A DNA stretch of 42,494 nucleotides, from assembly GCF_005844455.1 (NCBI RefSeq), contig NZ_SPGF01000013.1:1-42494 (forward strand). Reading direction: 5' to 3'. The position numbers were made by a program, and so were the translations under genes. Positions within the stretch are counted from its first letter, which is position 1; every line of letters starts with the position of its first letter. Positions 35,170-42,494 of this stretch are shown here, piece by piece. This DNA comes from Streptococcus mitis (GTDB lineage: Bacteria; Bacillota; Bacilli; Lactobacillales; Streptococcaceae). Below the pieces are notes generated by a model. The model saw only the letters and a list, made by a program, of their open reading frames with translations. It was not told the origin of the DNA and did not search any database.

Positions 35170-37298
35170 TGGATAAAAAATATGAAAAAATCTCCCAGGA
35201 TTTGGGAGTGACGTTAAAGCAAATTGATACCGTTCTAAGTTTGACAGCTGAAGGGGCGACAATCCCCTTTATCGCGCGTTATCGCAAGGACATGACTGGT
35301 AGTTTGGACGAGGTTGCAATTAAGGCCATTATCGACTTGGATAAAAGTCTGACAAATCTCAACGACCGTAAGGAAGCTGTCTTGGCTAAGATTCAAGAAC
35401 AAGGCAAGTTGACCAAGGAGTTGGAAGAAGCTATCTTAGCTGCCGAAAAATTAGCAGACGTTGAAGAACTCTATCTTCCTTACAAGGAAAAGCGTCGGAC
35501 CAAGGCAACCATTGCCCGTGAAGCCGGACTCTTCCCACTTGCTCGCTTGATTTTGCAGAATGTAACTGACTTAGAGAAAGAAGCTGAAAAGTTCATCTGT
35601 GAAGGATTTGCGACTGGGAAGGAAGCTTTGGCTGGCGCGGTTGATATCTTGGTCGAAGCCTTATCGGAAGATGTCAATTTGCGTGCTATGACTTATCAGG
35701 AGGTGCTGAGACACTCTAAACTCACTTCCCAAGTTAAAGATGAAAATCTGGATGAAAAGCAGGTTTTTCAGATTTACTATGATTTTTCTGAAACAGTTGG
35801 AAATATGCAAGGCTATCGTACCTTGGCGCTCAATCGTGGGGAGAAACTTGGTATCTTGAAGGTCGGTTTTGAACATGCGACGGACCGTATTCTAGCTTTC
35901 TTTGCTGCCCGTTTCAAGGTAAAAAATGCCTATATTGATGAAGTTGTTCAGCAATCTGTTAAGAAAAAAGTCTTGCCAGCTATTGAGCGTCGCATTCGGA
36001 CAGAATTAACTGAGAAAGCGGAAGAAGGAGCTATTCAACTCTTTTCTTACAATTTGCGCAATCTCCTCTTGGTTGCTCCGCTGAAAGGGCGCGTGGTTCT
36101 TGGATTTGACCCCGCCTTTCGTACAGGTGCCAAGCTGGCTGTCGTTGATGCGACAGGGAAAATGTTGACAACCCAAGTCATCTATCCTGTCAAACCAGCA
36201 TCTGCTCGTCAAATCGAAGAAGCCAAGAAAGATTTGTCAGACTTGATTGGACAATACGGCGTGGAAATCATTGCCATCGGGAATGGAACGGCCAGTCGTG
36301 AAAGTGAAGCCTTCGTGGCAGAAGTTCTGAAGGATTTTCCAGAAGTCAGCTATGTTATCGTCAATGAAAGTGGTGCTTCGGTCTATTCTGCTAGTGAACT
36401 TGCTCGTCAGGAGTTTCCAGAATTAACCGTTGAAAAACGCTCTGCTATCTCTATCGCCCGTCGTTTGCAAGATCCTCTTGCCGAATTGGTCAAAATTGAT
36501 CCTAAGTCAATTGGTGTCGGTCAATACCAGCACGATGTCAGTCAGAAGAAACTGTCTGAAAGTCTGGACTTTGTCGTGGATACCGTGGTCAACCAAGTCG
36601 GTGTCAATATCAATACAGCCAGCCCAGCCCTCCTTTCCCATGTTGCTGGACTTAATAAAACCATTTCTGAAAATATTGTCAAATACCGTGAGGAAGAAGG
36701 AAAAATCACTTCACGCGCTCAAATCAAGAAGGTTCCTCGTCTGGGAGCCAAGGCTTTTGAACAGGCCGCTGGTTTCCTCCGTATCCCAGAAAGTAGCAAT
36801 ATCCTTGATAATACAGGGGTTCACCCAGAAAATTACGCTGCTGTCAAGAAACTTTTCAAACGCTTGGATATCAAAGACTTGAATGAAGAGGCCCAAAGCA
36901 AACTCAAGTCGCTTTCAGTTAAGGAAATGGCGCAAGAGCTAGACCTTGGTCCCGAAACTCTTAAAGATATCATTTCAGACCTTCTCAAACCAGGTCGAGA
37001 TTTCCGTGATTCCTTTGATGCACCTGTGCTTCGCCAAGATGTACTAGATATTAAAGACTTAGTGGTTGGGCAGAAGTTAGAAGGAGTAGTGCGTAATGTC
37101 GTTGACTTCGGTGCTTTTGTTGATATCGGAATTCATGAGGACGGTTTGATTCACATTTCCCATATGAGTCGCAAATTTATCAAACATCCTAGCCAAGTGG
37201 TGTCCGTCGGAGATTTGGTAACGGTTTGGGTTAAGAAAATTGATACTGAACGGGAAAAAGTCAATCTGTCGCTCCTTGCTCCAAATGAAACTGACTGA
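35169..37298 (+). CDS. tex: Tex, S1-domain RNA-binding transcription accessory protein
   Basis: A 709-aa protein. The helical N-terminal region (1-190, with [16 protein letters not shown]) is followed by a central helix bundle, a YqgF/RuvC-like domain from about 316 ([18 protein letters not shown]), a helix-hairpin-helix part at about 490-560 ([15 protein letters not shown]) and a C-terminal S1 domain (about 632-702, [26 protein letters not shown]). It associates with RNA polymerase and nucleic acids. I use the ATG at 35169 ([11 protein letters not shown]); the frame is open further up, but that part is the promoter itself. It overlaps the sprT-like gene by 14 bases. Confidence 0.95.
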   Translation: MDKKYEKISQDLGVTLKQIDTVLSLTAEGATIPFIARYRKDMTGSLDEVAIKAIIDLDKSLTNLNDRKEAVLAKIQEQGKLTKELEEAILAAEKLADVEELYLPYKEKRRTKATIAREAGLFPLARLILQNVTDLEKEAEKFICEGFATGKEALAGAVDILVEALSEDVNLRAMTYQEVLRHSKLTSQVKDENLDEKQVFQIYYDFSETVGNMQGYRTLALNRGEKLGILKVGFEHATDRILAFFAARFKVKNAYIDEVVQQSVKKKVLPAIERRIRTELTEKAEEGAIQLFSYNLRNLLLVAPLKGRVVLGFDPAFRTGAKLAVVDATGKMLTTQVIYPVKPASARQIEEAKKDLSDLIGQYGVEIIAIGNGTASRESEAFVAEVLKDFPEVSYVIVNESGASVYSASELARQEFPELTVEKRSAISIARRLQDPLAELVKIDPKSIGVGQYQHDVSQKKLSESLDFVVDTVVNQVGVNINTASPALLSHVAGLNKTISENIVKYREEEGKITSRAQIKKVPRLGAKAFEQAAGFLRIPESSNILDNTGVHPENYAAVKKLFKRLDIKDLNEEAQSKLKSLSVKEMAQELDLGPETLKDIISDLLKPGRDFRDSFDAPVLRQDVLDIKDLVVGQKLEGVVRNVVDFGAFVDIGIHEDGLIHISHMSRKFIKHPSQVVSVGDLVTVWVKKIDTEREKVNLSLLAPNETD

Positions 37299-37734
37299 TT
37301 ACGTCAATCAGGTTTCACTAGAAGACTTCGGAAGACCTTTTATCCATCAAGCCCAGTGGAATTCTCGTCTACGTTCGACAGGTGGGCGATTTTTCCCTAA
37401 GGATGGGCATTTGGATTTCAACCCCAAGGTGTATCAGGAACTGGGTTTGGATGTTTTTAGGAAAATTGTCCGCCATGAACTCTGTCATTATCACCTCTAT
37501 TTTCAAGGGAAGGGCTATCAACACAAGGATCGGGATTTTAAGGAACTTTTGAAAGCAGTGGATGGATTACGCTTTGTGCCGACCTTGCCCAATAGCAACT
37601 CCAAGCCAATCAAGCTCTATCGTTGCCAATCCTGCCAACAAACTTATCAGCGCAAGCGTAGGATTGATACCAAACGCTATCGCTGTGGAGTTTGTCGAGG
37701 TAAATTGCTACTGATAAATCAGCCTGAGGACTGA
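37285..37734 (+). CDS. SprT-like metalloprotease-fold protein
   Basis: A 149-aa SprT-family protein. The zinc motif is [13 protein letters not shown] (HExxH, about residues 63-67), after [20 protein letters not shown]-terminal zinc ribbon has CQSC and CGVC (about 115-138). In mammals the family (SPRTN) degrades DNA-protein crosslinks; the bacterial role is not settled. The start is the ATG inside the tex 3' end (overlap 14 bases), as [19 protein letters not shown] is the usual N-terminus. Confidence 0.9.
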   Translation: MKLTDYVNQVSLEDFGRPFIHQAQWNSRLRSTGGRFFPKDGHLDFNPKVYQELGLDVFRKIVRHELCHYHLYFQGKGYQHKDRDFKELLKAVDGLRFVPTLPNSNSKPIKLYRCQSCQQTYQRKRRIDTKRYRCGVCRGKLLLINQPED

Positions 37735-37792
37735 TGAAAGTCGAGCCTACCCGTGATATACTATGTCTAACCTAGTAGAAAGAGGAAATATC

Positions 37793-38065
37793 ATGAATAG
37801 TAAATTTTATAAAATGAGACGAAATCGCATGATTTCAGGAGTTCTGGCAGGTTTGTCAGACAAGTGGAACTTTGATGTTACCCTTGTTCGTTTCTTGTTT
37901 GCCATTTTTACAGTCGCAAACTTTGGTCTTGGCGTGATTATCTATATCATCCTAGCTTCTGTCATGCCGACTAAGGAAGAAATCGAAGCAGAAATGTACG
38001 GAACAGGACCACGCAAACGCAAAGAAGCCCAAGCAATTGACGATAATGAAGGTTGGTTTTGGTGA
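37793..38065 (+). CDS. PspC-domain small membrane protein
   Basis: A 90-aa protein with the PspC domain: YKMRRNRMISGVLAGLSDKW, a membrane segment at about 32-58 (LVRFLFAIFTVANFGLGVIIYIIL), then a charged tail. PspC-type proteins take part in envelope-stress control in other bacteria; in streptococci the role is unknown. The ATG at 37793 has AGAGGAAA about 6 nt upstream. The longer frame covers the promoter (TATACT at about 37757-37762). A terminator follows. Confidence 0.85.
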   Translation: MNSKFYKMRRNRMISGVLAGLSDKWNFDVTLVRFLFAIFTVANFGLGVIIYIILASVMPTKEEIEAEMYGTGPRKRKEAQAIDDNEGWFW

Positions 38066-38093
38066 GGTTCTACAGAAGATTTGGAATAAGCAA

Positions 38094-38139
38094 AAAGCTT
38101 TAAATCAATAGTCTAAACTGCTTGATTTAAAGCTTTTTT
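38094..38139 (+). terminator. Strong terminator after the PspC-domain gene
   Basis: Perfect 15-bp stem AAAGCTTTAAATCAA (38094-38108) with TTGATTTAAAGCTTT (38122-38136), then TTT. Confidence 0.85.
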
Positions 38140-38202
38140 ACTTTTAATAAGATTTTTCCAGCTTTATATACAAATTAAAAATAATATTTTGAACTTAGAT
38201 TT

Positions 38203-38400
38203 CTAATCTGATTTTTCTTGCTGAGACAATACGTTTTTTGAAAAATGATGGATGCTGATAACAACTGATAGCCAGCAAATAGCATAAGCAGTAGCTGTAA
38301 TTCTTGTACCGATAAAGTATGTTTTTTCAACTAAGAGCTGACCGATGAATGGAGAGAGGAGATAGAGAAGTCCGATGAGTATATGTTCTTTGTGTTTCAT
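38203..38400 (-). CDS. Small two-segment membrane protein, unknown
   Basis: A 65-aa protein with hydrophobic segments at about 7-23 (ILIGLLYLLSPFIGQLL) and 35-52 (ATAYAICWLSVVISIHHF), and a charged tail ending EKSD. The start codon shares its A with the stop codon of the upstream secreted-protein gene, so it is translationally coupled. I do not recognise the family. The pairing of a secreted protein with a small coupled membrane protein is the layout of bacteriocin-immunity pairs, but nothing else here supports that. Confidence 0.6.
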   Translation of the reverse strand: MKHKEHILIGLLYLLSPFIGQLLVEKTYFIGTRITATAYAICWLSVVISIHHFSKNVLSQQEKSD

Positions 38401-38960
38401 TAAAAATGAACTCTCCCTTCATGATATACATATTTATAGTGATTATCAACGTAGGAACCTCCCAAATTTACGCTAGCGCTTTCTCCTATTCCAATATTCA
38501 GTCCTCCGCTTAAAGTTGTAGTACCGTTATCAAAGAAATCTCCATTAATTATATAGAATATTCTATCAGCCTGTTCTAAATTGACATACAATGAACCAGA
38601 AAACTGTTTTGACATTCCATTATAATTTCTATTTATTTCTGTTCTTAATATTCTTATAATACCATGATAAGTTCCATATTCGCTTGTTTCGCAGTAGAAA
38701 GAAATAGATGGTTTATAGGAGTTTGTAACAGTTATTTGAGTAGAAATTGTTCTATATGTCTGTGAAGAGCGTTCGTATAAATTTATACCAAGTAAATCTG
38801 ATGCTTGTTCCAATGTGATATCATAATCAGTCGCGTATTGATTCACAAGTTGTTGAGCTGTCATAGTTTCGCTCACTATTGTATTAGTATCATCTGCAAA
38901 AACAGATGAATAGAAAAATAGTGAAAGGATAGCAAAAAAAGTAATCAAGATTTTTTTCAT
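38400..38960 (-). CDS. Secreted protein of unknown function
   Basis: About 186 aa from the ATG at 38960 (MKKILITFFAILSLFFYSSVFA). It begins with a typical signal peptide, probably cut after VFA, so the mature protein is about 164 aa. The middle has TAQQLVNQYATDYDITLEQA and then a beta-rich, Asn/Tyr/Ser-rich stretch with GGLNIGIGESASVNLGGSYV and an end YKYVYHEGRVHF. No LPXTG, lipobox or choline-binding repeat is seen, so it should be released. An in-frame GTG at 38969 is an alternative start. I do not recognise the family. The AT-rich composition and flanking RUP suggest an accessory gene. It has its own promoter and a leader of about 135 nt. Confidence 0.7.
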   Translation of the reverse strand: MKKILITFFAILSLFFYSSVFADDTNTIVSETMTAQQLVNQYATDYDITLEQASDLLGINLYERSSQTYRTISTQITVTNSYKPSISFYCETSEYGTYHGIIRILRTEINRNYNGMSKQFSGSLYVNLEQADRIFYIINGDFFDNGTTTLSGGLNIGIGESASVNLGGSYVDNHYKYVYHEGRVHF

Positions 38961-39101
38961 AATATCCACACTTTCTGGAAAAGAGCTAAAATAAATTTTT
39001 AGTCGAAATATTTTGGTAATAAAGTGATAGTTAAAATAAGCTTACTCAAATTATAGTTTCCGATTTTTTCCCCTTTCTAAAGTAAGCCCTTTCATAATTA
39101 C

Positions 39102-39130
39102 ATTATATAATTTTTATAGTAAAAAGTCAA
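39102..39130 (-). promoter_or_regulatory. Promoter of the secreted-protein pair with structured leader
   Basis: On the minus strand: -35 TTGACT (39130-39125), 17-bp spacer, -10 TATAAT (39107-39102). The leader of about 135 nt contains a 7-bp stem GCTTACT / AGTAAGC enclosing AGAAAGGGG (roughly 39040-39090). Confidence 0.65.
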
Positions 39131-39141
39131 GTGATTTATTG

Positions 39142-39246
39142 CATAGTGAAATGAAATAAAAACTCAATAATTGATTGGGAAATTCAAACCAATTTCTAAC
39201 AATATTTTAGAAGCTACAGTGTACTTCTCTAGATTAAATCTGCTTA
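39142..39246. repeat. Degenerate RUP
   Basis: CATAGTGAAATGAAATAAAA at the left and TCTAGATTAAATCTGCTTA at the right, with the RUP-type interior (TTTCTAACAATATTTTAGAAG). About 105 bp, strongly diverged. Confidence 0.6.
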
Positions 39247-39256
39247 CATTTCCCCC

Positions 39257-39278
39257 AATCTTACAAAAATGTAAGATT
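39257..39278 (+). promoter_or_regulatory. Palindromic operator-like site upstream of the ABC operon
   Basis: AATCTTACA-aaaa-TGTAAGATT, perfect 9-bp half sites. A related half site GTAAGGTT lies at 39291-39298. The size and symmetry fit a TetR- or GntR-type repressor site, but no regulator gene is adjacent. It lies about 85 bp before the small ORF. A hairpin role in RNA is the alternative. Confidence 0.5.
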
Positions 39279-39362
39279 AAAGTCTCTTTTGTAAGGTTAG
39301 GTTATGGCAAGCGGTCTTTTTTTGATGTAAACTAGACTCATAAAGAACAAAGGAGTAACATC

Positions 39363-39473
39363 ATGAAACAAATCTTACATAAGAAAACAAGAAAACCAAG
39401 CCACAAAGAAATCGAGCGCGTTCAGCTGGGATGCGCTATGATGCAAGCAACATTTCATTTGATGGGATATTAA
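39363..39473 (+). CDS. 36-aa small protein upstream of the ABC transporter
   Basis: The short frame is MKQILHKKTRKPSHKEIERV, then QLGCAMMQATFHLMGY. It has AAAGGAG 7 nt before ATG. The stop is followed after a few bases by AAAGGAG and the ABC ATPase start, a clear operon layout. The N-terminal half is very basic and the C-terminal half amphipathic with one Cys. It may be a regulatory leader peptide or a small accessory subunit; I do not recognise it. Confidence 0.6.
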   Translation: MKQILHKKTRKPSHKEIERVQLGCAMMQATFHLMGY

Positions 39474-39487
39474 GAAAGGAGATTCTC

Positions 39488-40246
39488 ATGACACTTTTAG
39501 ATGTAAAACACGTTCAAAAAATTTATAAAACTCGTTTTCAGGGCAACCAAGTAGAAGCCCTCAAGGACATTCACTTTACCGTAGAAAAGGGTGACTATGT
39601 TGCCATCATGGGTGAGTCTGGTTCTGGTAAATCCACTCTTCTCAATATCCTAGCTATGCTGGATAAACCAACACGTGGTCAGGTTTACCTGAATGGAACT
39701 GACACAGCAACCATTAAAAATTCACAAGCTTCTAGCTTCCGTCGTGAAAAGTTGGGCTTCGTATTCCAAGACTTTAACTTGCTAGATACCTTGTCTGTTA
39801 AGGACAATATCTTGCTTCCGCTTGTCTTGTCAAGAAGACCCATTACGGAGATGATGAATAAATTGGTGGTGACTGCTGAGAATCTAGGCATCAACCAATT
39901 GCAAGAGAAGTACCCATATGAAATTTCAGGTGGGCAAAAACAGCGTGTAGCAGTAGCACGCGCTATCATTACAGAACCTGAAATTCTTCTTGCAGACGAA
40001 CCGACAGGAGCTCTTGATTCCAAATCATCTGCAGCCTTACTTGATGTATTTGATGAAATCAATGAGCGTGGCCAAACCATTCTCATGGTAACTCACTCAA
40101 CTGCTGCAGCCAGCAGGGCCAAGCGTGTGCTCTTTATCAAGGACGGCATTCTTTACAATCAAATCTACCGTGGAGAGAAGACAGAGCGTCAGATGTTCCA
40201 AGAAATCTCTGATACCTTGACTGTCATGGCAAGCGAGGTGAATTAG
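39488..40246 (+). CDS. BceA-type ABC transporter ATP-binding protein
   Basis: A 252-aa ATPase of the MacB/BceA group. Walker [10 protein letters not shown] (about 40-48), Q-loop FQDFN, ABC signature [13 protein letters not shown] (about 143), Walker [14 protein letters not shown]-loop VTHS. AAAGGAG lies 6 nt before the ATG at 39488; the longer frame overlaps the 36-aa ORF and is rejected. With the FtsX-type permease that follows it forms a peptide-resistance exporter or target-protection module (bacitracin, nisin, lincomycin class in S. pneumoniae). One base separates it from the permease gene. Confidence 0.93.
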   Translation: MTLLDVKHVQKIYKTRFQGNQVEALKDIHFTVEKGDYVAIMGESGSGKSTLLNILAMLDKPTRGQVYLNGTDTATIKNSQASSFRREKLGFVFQDFNLLDTLSVKDNILLPLVLSRRPITEMMNKLVVTAENLGINQLQEKYPYEISGGQKQRVAVARAIITEPEILLADEPTGALDSKSSAALLDVFDEINERGQTILMVTHSTAAASRAKRVLFIKDGILYNQIYRGEKTERQMFQEISDTLTVMASEVN

Positions 40247-40247
40247 T

Positions 40248-42236
40248 ATGTTTCGATTAACCAATAAGTTAGCGGTATCGAACTTGATTAAAAACTGCAA
40301 ACTCTACTATCCTTTTGCGCTGGCTGTTCTCTTGGCAGTCACCGTCACCTATCTCTTTTACTCTCTAACCTTCAATCCCAAAATTTCTGAAATACGTGGA
40401 GGGACAACCATTCAAGCTACTCTTGGATTTGGTATGTTTGTCGTCACCCTTGCGTCAGCCATTATCGTCCTCTATGCCAATAGTTTTGTCATGAAAAACC
40501 GTTCCAAGGAACTGGGGATTTATGGCATGTTGGGCTTGGAGAAGCGCCATCTGATTAGTATGACCTTTAAGGAGTTGGTGCTATTTGGAATTCTAACTGT
40601 TGGAGCAGGTATCGGTATTGGAGCCTTGTTTGACAAGTTGATTTTCGCTTTCTTACTCAAACTGATGAAATTGAAGGTTGAGCTGGTCGCTACCTTTCAG
40701 ATGAATGTTGTCATAGCAGTACTTGTTGTCTTCGGTTTGATTTTCCTAGGCCTCATGTTCCTGAATGCCCTTCGAATCGCCCGTATGAATGCCCTCCAGC
40801 TCTCACGTGAGAAAGCTAGCGGTGAGAAAAAAGGTCGCTTCTTACCTCTCCAAACTATTCTTGGTTCGATTAGTTTAGGGATTGGCTATTATCTTGCCCT
40901 TACGGTAAAAGATCCTCTTACAGCCTTAACAACCTTCTTCCTAGCTGTTTTGTTGGTTATCTTTGGTACTTATCTTTTGTTCAATGCAGGGATTACCGTT
41001 TTCCTACAAATCTTAAAGAAAAACAAGAAATACTATTACCAACCTAATAACCTCATCTCTGTTTCCAACTTGATTTTCCGTATGAAGAAAAATGCGGTTG
41101 GACTAGCCACCATCGCTATCTTGTCAACAATGGTTTTAGTAACCATGTCAGCAGCGACAAGCATTTTCAATTCCTCAGAATCCTTTAAAAAAGTTCTAAA
41201 TCCTCATGATTTTGGGGTTTCAGGGCAAAATGTTGAAAAAGATGACTTGGACAAACTCTTGAGCCAGTTTGCAAGTGACAAAGGTTATAAGATTAAAGAG
41301 AAAGAAGTGCTTCGTTACACTTACTTTGCTGTTGCGAATCAAGAAGGAACCAAGTTAACTATTTTTGAAAAAGGACAAAACCGTGTCCAACCAAAAACAG
41401 TTTTCATGGTATTTGACCAAAAAGATTATGAAAATATGACTGGTCAAAAACTGTCTCTATCAGGAAATGAGGTCGGACTCTTTGCAAAGAATGAGGGAGT
41501 TAAAGGACAGAAAGCTCTAACTCTAAATGATCATCAATTTTCTGTCAAAGAAGAATTTAATAATGATTTCATTGTAAACCATGTTCCAAATCAGTTTAAT
41601 ATTTTGACTGCTGATTACAATTACCTTGTTGTACCTAATTTACAAGCCTTTTTGGATCAATTCCCAGATTCGGCTATCTATAATCAGTTTTACGGTGGTA
41701 TAAATGTAAATGCCAGCGAAGAAGAACAACTCAAGGTCGCTGACGAGTATGATAAATACCTCGATCAATTTAATGCTCAATTAAACACGGAAGGTAGCTA
41801 TGTTTATGGTAGCACTCTAGCAGACGCTAGTTCTCAGATGAGTGCCCTCTTTGGTGGTGTCTTCTTTATCGGTATTTTCCTATCCATTATCTTTATGGTA
41901 GGAACTGTTCTGGTCATCTACTACAAACAAATTTCTGAAGGCTATGAAGACCGTGAACGCTTTATTATCTTGCAGAAAGTCGGTTTAGATCAAAAGCAAA
42001 TCAAGCAAACCATCAACAAACAGGTTTTAACTGTTTTCTTCCTTCCTTTGCTCTTTGCCTTCATACATCTCGCCTTTGCCTACCATATGCTTAGCCTGAT
42101 TCTAAAAGTGATTGGTGTAATAGATACGACTATGATGTTAATCGTGACCTTGTCTATCTGCGCTATCTTCCTCATCGCCTATGTGCTGATTTTCATGGTT
42201 ACTTCAAGAAGTTATCGCAAGATTGTACAAATGTAA
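40248..42236 (+). CDS. BceB-type ABC transporter permease
   Basis: A 662-aa permease with about ten membrane segments and two FtsX-like regions. One covers about residues 60-180 (FVVTLASAIIVLYANSFVMKNRSKELGIYGMLGLEKRHL). The other is at the C-terminus (FFIGIFLSIIFMVGTVLVIYYKQISEGYEDRERFIILQKVG). Between segments 7 and 8 lies a large extracellular domain of about 205 residues (about 310-515), the BceB hallmark thought to sense or bind the peptide. In this family a BceS-type kinase usually partners the permease; none is encoded here. The gene ends at the IS boundary. Confidence 0.92.
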   Translation: MFRLTNKLAVSNLIKNCKLYYPFALAVLLAVTVTYLFYSLTFNPKISEIRGGTTIQATLGFGMFVVTLASAIIVLYANSFVMKNRSKELGIYGMLGLEKRHLISMTFKELVLFGILTVGAGIGIGALFDKLIFAFLLKLMKLKVELVATFQMNVVIAVLVVFGLIFLGLMFLNALRIARMNALQLSREKASGEKKGRFLPLQTILGSISLGIGYYLALTVKDPLTALTTFFLAVLLVIFGTYLLFNAGITVFLQILKKNKKYYYQPNNLISVSNLIFRMKKNAVGLATIAILSTMVLVTMSAATSIFNSSESFKKVLNPHDFGVSGQNVEKDDLDKLLSQFASDKGYKIKEKEVLRYTYFAVANQEGTKLTIFEKGQNRVQPKTVFMVFDQKDYENMTGQKLSLSGNEVGLFAKNEGVKGQKALTLNDHQFSVKEEFNNDFIVNHVPNQFNILTADYNYLVVPNLQAFLDQFPDSAIYNQFYGGINVNASEEEQLKVADEYDKYLDQFNAQLNTEGSYVYGSTLADASSQMSALFGGVFFIGIFLSIIFMVGTVLVIYYKQISEGYEDRERFIILQKVGLDQKQIKQTINKQVLTVFFLPLLFAFIHLAFAYHMLSLILKVIGVIDTTMMLIVTLSICAIFLIAYVLIFMVTSRSYRKIVQM

Positions 42237-42493
42237 AAAAAGATGAGGTTGGGCAAAAACTAGCTTCTAAATAAAACCACACAGTGATTCCAGTCTTGAA
42301 TATAATCAAGCTGAAAGAAACACTGTGTGGTTTTTGAATAGTTGATGTTTTAGAGGCTAGATTCTTGGCCAACTTGGTGAGATTCATGCTCATAAAGATG
42401 AATCCTATTTCTGTTGAGACAGCTTGTTTACCTCTGACATGCACTCTTCGCACGCCAAAAACACTCTTCAATCTACCAAAAACGGGTTCAACA
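42199..42493 (-). CDS. IS transposase C-terminal part (IS1182-like DDE), runs off the window
   Basis: The minus-strand frame open from the window edge reads VEPVFGRLKSVFGVRRVHVR, then GKQAVSTEIGFIFMSMNLTKLAKNLA. This is the characteristic last section of DDE transposases of the IS1182/IS5 type (E of the DDE triad in VEPVFG). The frame continues through a hairpin (AAAACCACACAGTG / CACTGTGTGGTTTT, about 42275-42334) and the end motif GAGGTTGGGCAAAAAC (42246-42261). It stops inside the last codons of the permease gene. The true protein end is uncertain, since the frame passes the likely IS end. The hairpin could terminate the ABC operon. Confidence 0.7.
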   Translation of the reverse strand, partial: VEPVFGRLKSVFGVRRVHVRGKQAVSTEIGFIFMSMNLTKLAKNLASKTSTIQKPHSVSFSLIIFKTGITVWFYLEASFCPTSSFFTFVQSCDNFLK

Positions 42494-42494
42494 T

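Noticed and set aside
38400..38960. Lactococcin 972-type bacteriocin call for the secreted protein
   Set aside because: The signal peptide and Gly/Tyr-rich end are suggestive, but the mature part is too long and lacks the family pattern I know.

Overview
The window is chromosomal DNA of a mitis-group Streptococcus. It carries several 107-bp RUP elements, a BOX element, remnants of IS1167 (ISL3 family), IS1381 and IS110, the VicRKX system, PgdA and a BceAB-type ABC transporter. All of these belong to the S. pneumoniae / S. mitis / S. pseudopneumoniae group. An Nramp transporter sits beside IS debris. From memory, several gene blocks here (car/pyr, ribF-hup, vic, rbgA-rnhB, pgdA-glyQS, tex-ABC) are not neighbours in S. 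pneumoniae reference genomes. S. mitis or a close relative is therefore more likely than S. pneumoniae itself; this is inference.

Layout. 1-700: RUP and a small bacteriocin-immunity-like gene. 779-8377: yceD-nth, then the pyrimidine operon pyrR-pyrB-carA-carB behind a PyrR attenuator. The 447-bp carA-carB spacer is filled with fold-back hairpins. 8378-10760: terminator, RUP, IS200/IS605 relic, mntH, IS-end relic and a degenerate RUP. 10932-18579: ribF, yitT, degV, hup, BOX, mutY, vicRKX. 18580-24524: IS ends, rbgA-rnhB-clc, pgdA, aldo/keto reductase. 24541-28840: glycine T-box leader, GFA-domain gene, glyQ whose first start is broken by a structured insert, glyS and a DUF896 gene. 28900-32340: IS graveyard (IS1167, IS1381, IS110, RUP). 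32338-34723: DUF1980 protein, permease, 43-aa ORF, PBECR-like protein. 34704-34918: a promoter, a structured RNA and tandem terminators. 35169-38065: tex, sprT-like, pspC-domain gene. 38203-38960: a secreted protein and a small membrane protein of unknown function. 39257-42236: palindrome, 36-codon ORF and Bce-type ABC transporter. 42237-end: 3' part of a DDE transposase.

How the genes work together. pyrR-pyrB-carA-carB starts UMP synthesis under feedback attenuation. The glycine T-box couples glyQS expression to uncharged tRNA-Gly. VicRK controls cell-wall homeostasis and PgdA modifies peptidoglycan against lysozyme. The Bce-type transporter probably protects against envelope-targeting peptides.

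Main unusual signals: (1) fold-back inserts in operon spacers, including one between the carB ribosome site and its start codon and one inside a duplicated glyQ start; (2) four genes (ribF, mutY, pgdA, tex) whose extended -10 box lies so that transcription should begin on the A of ATG, i.e. candidate leaderless mRNAs; (3) a structured RNA with its own promoter and terminator at about 34739-34865; (4) a RUP lying between the ribosome site and start codon of an IS110 transposase; (5) loss of [4Fe-4S] ligands in both Nth and MutY; (6) a possible alternative-pairing switch over the rbgA ribosome site.
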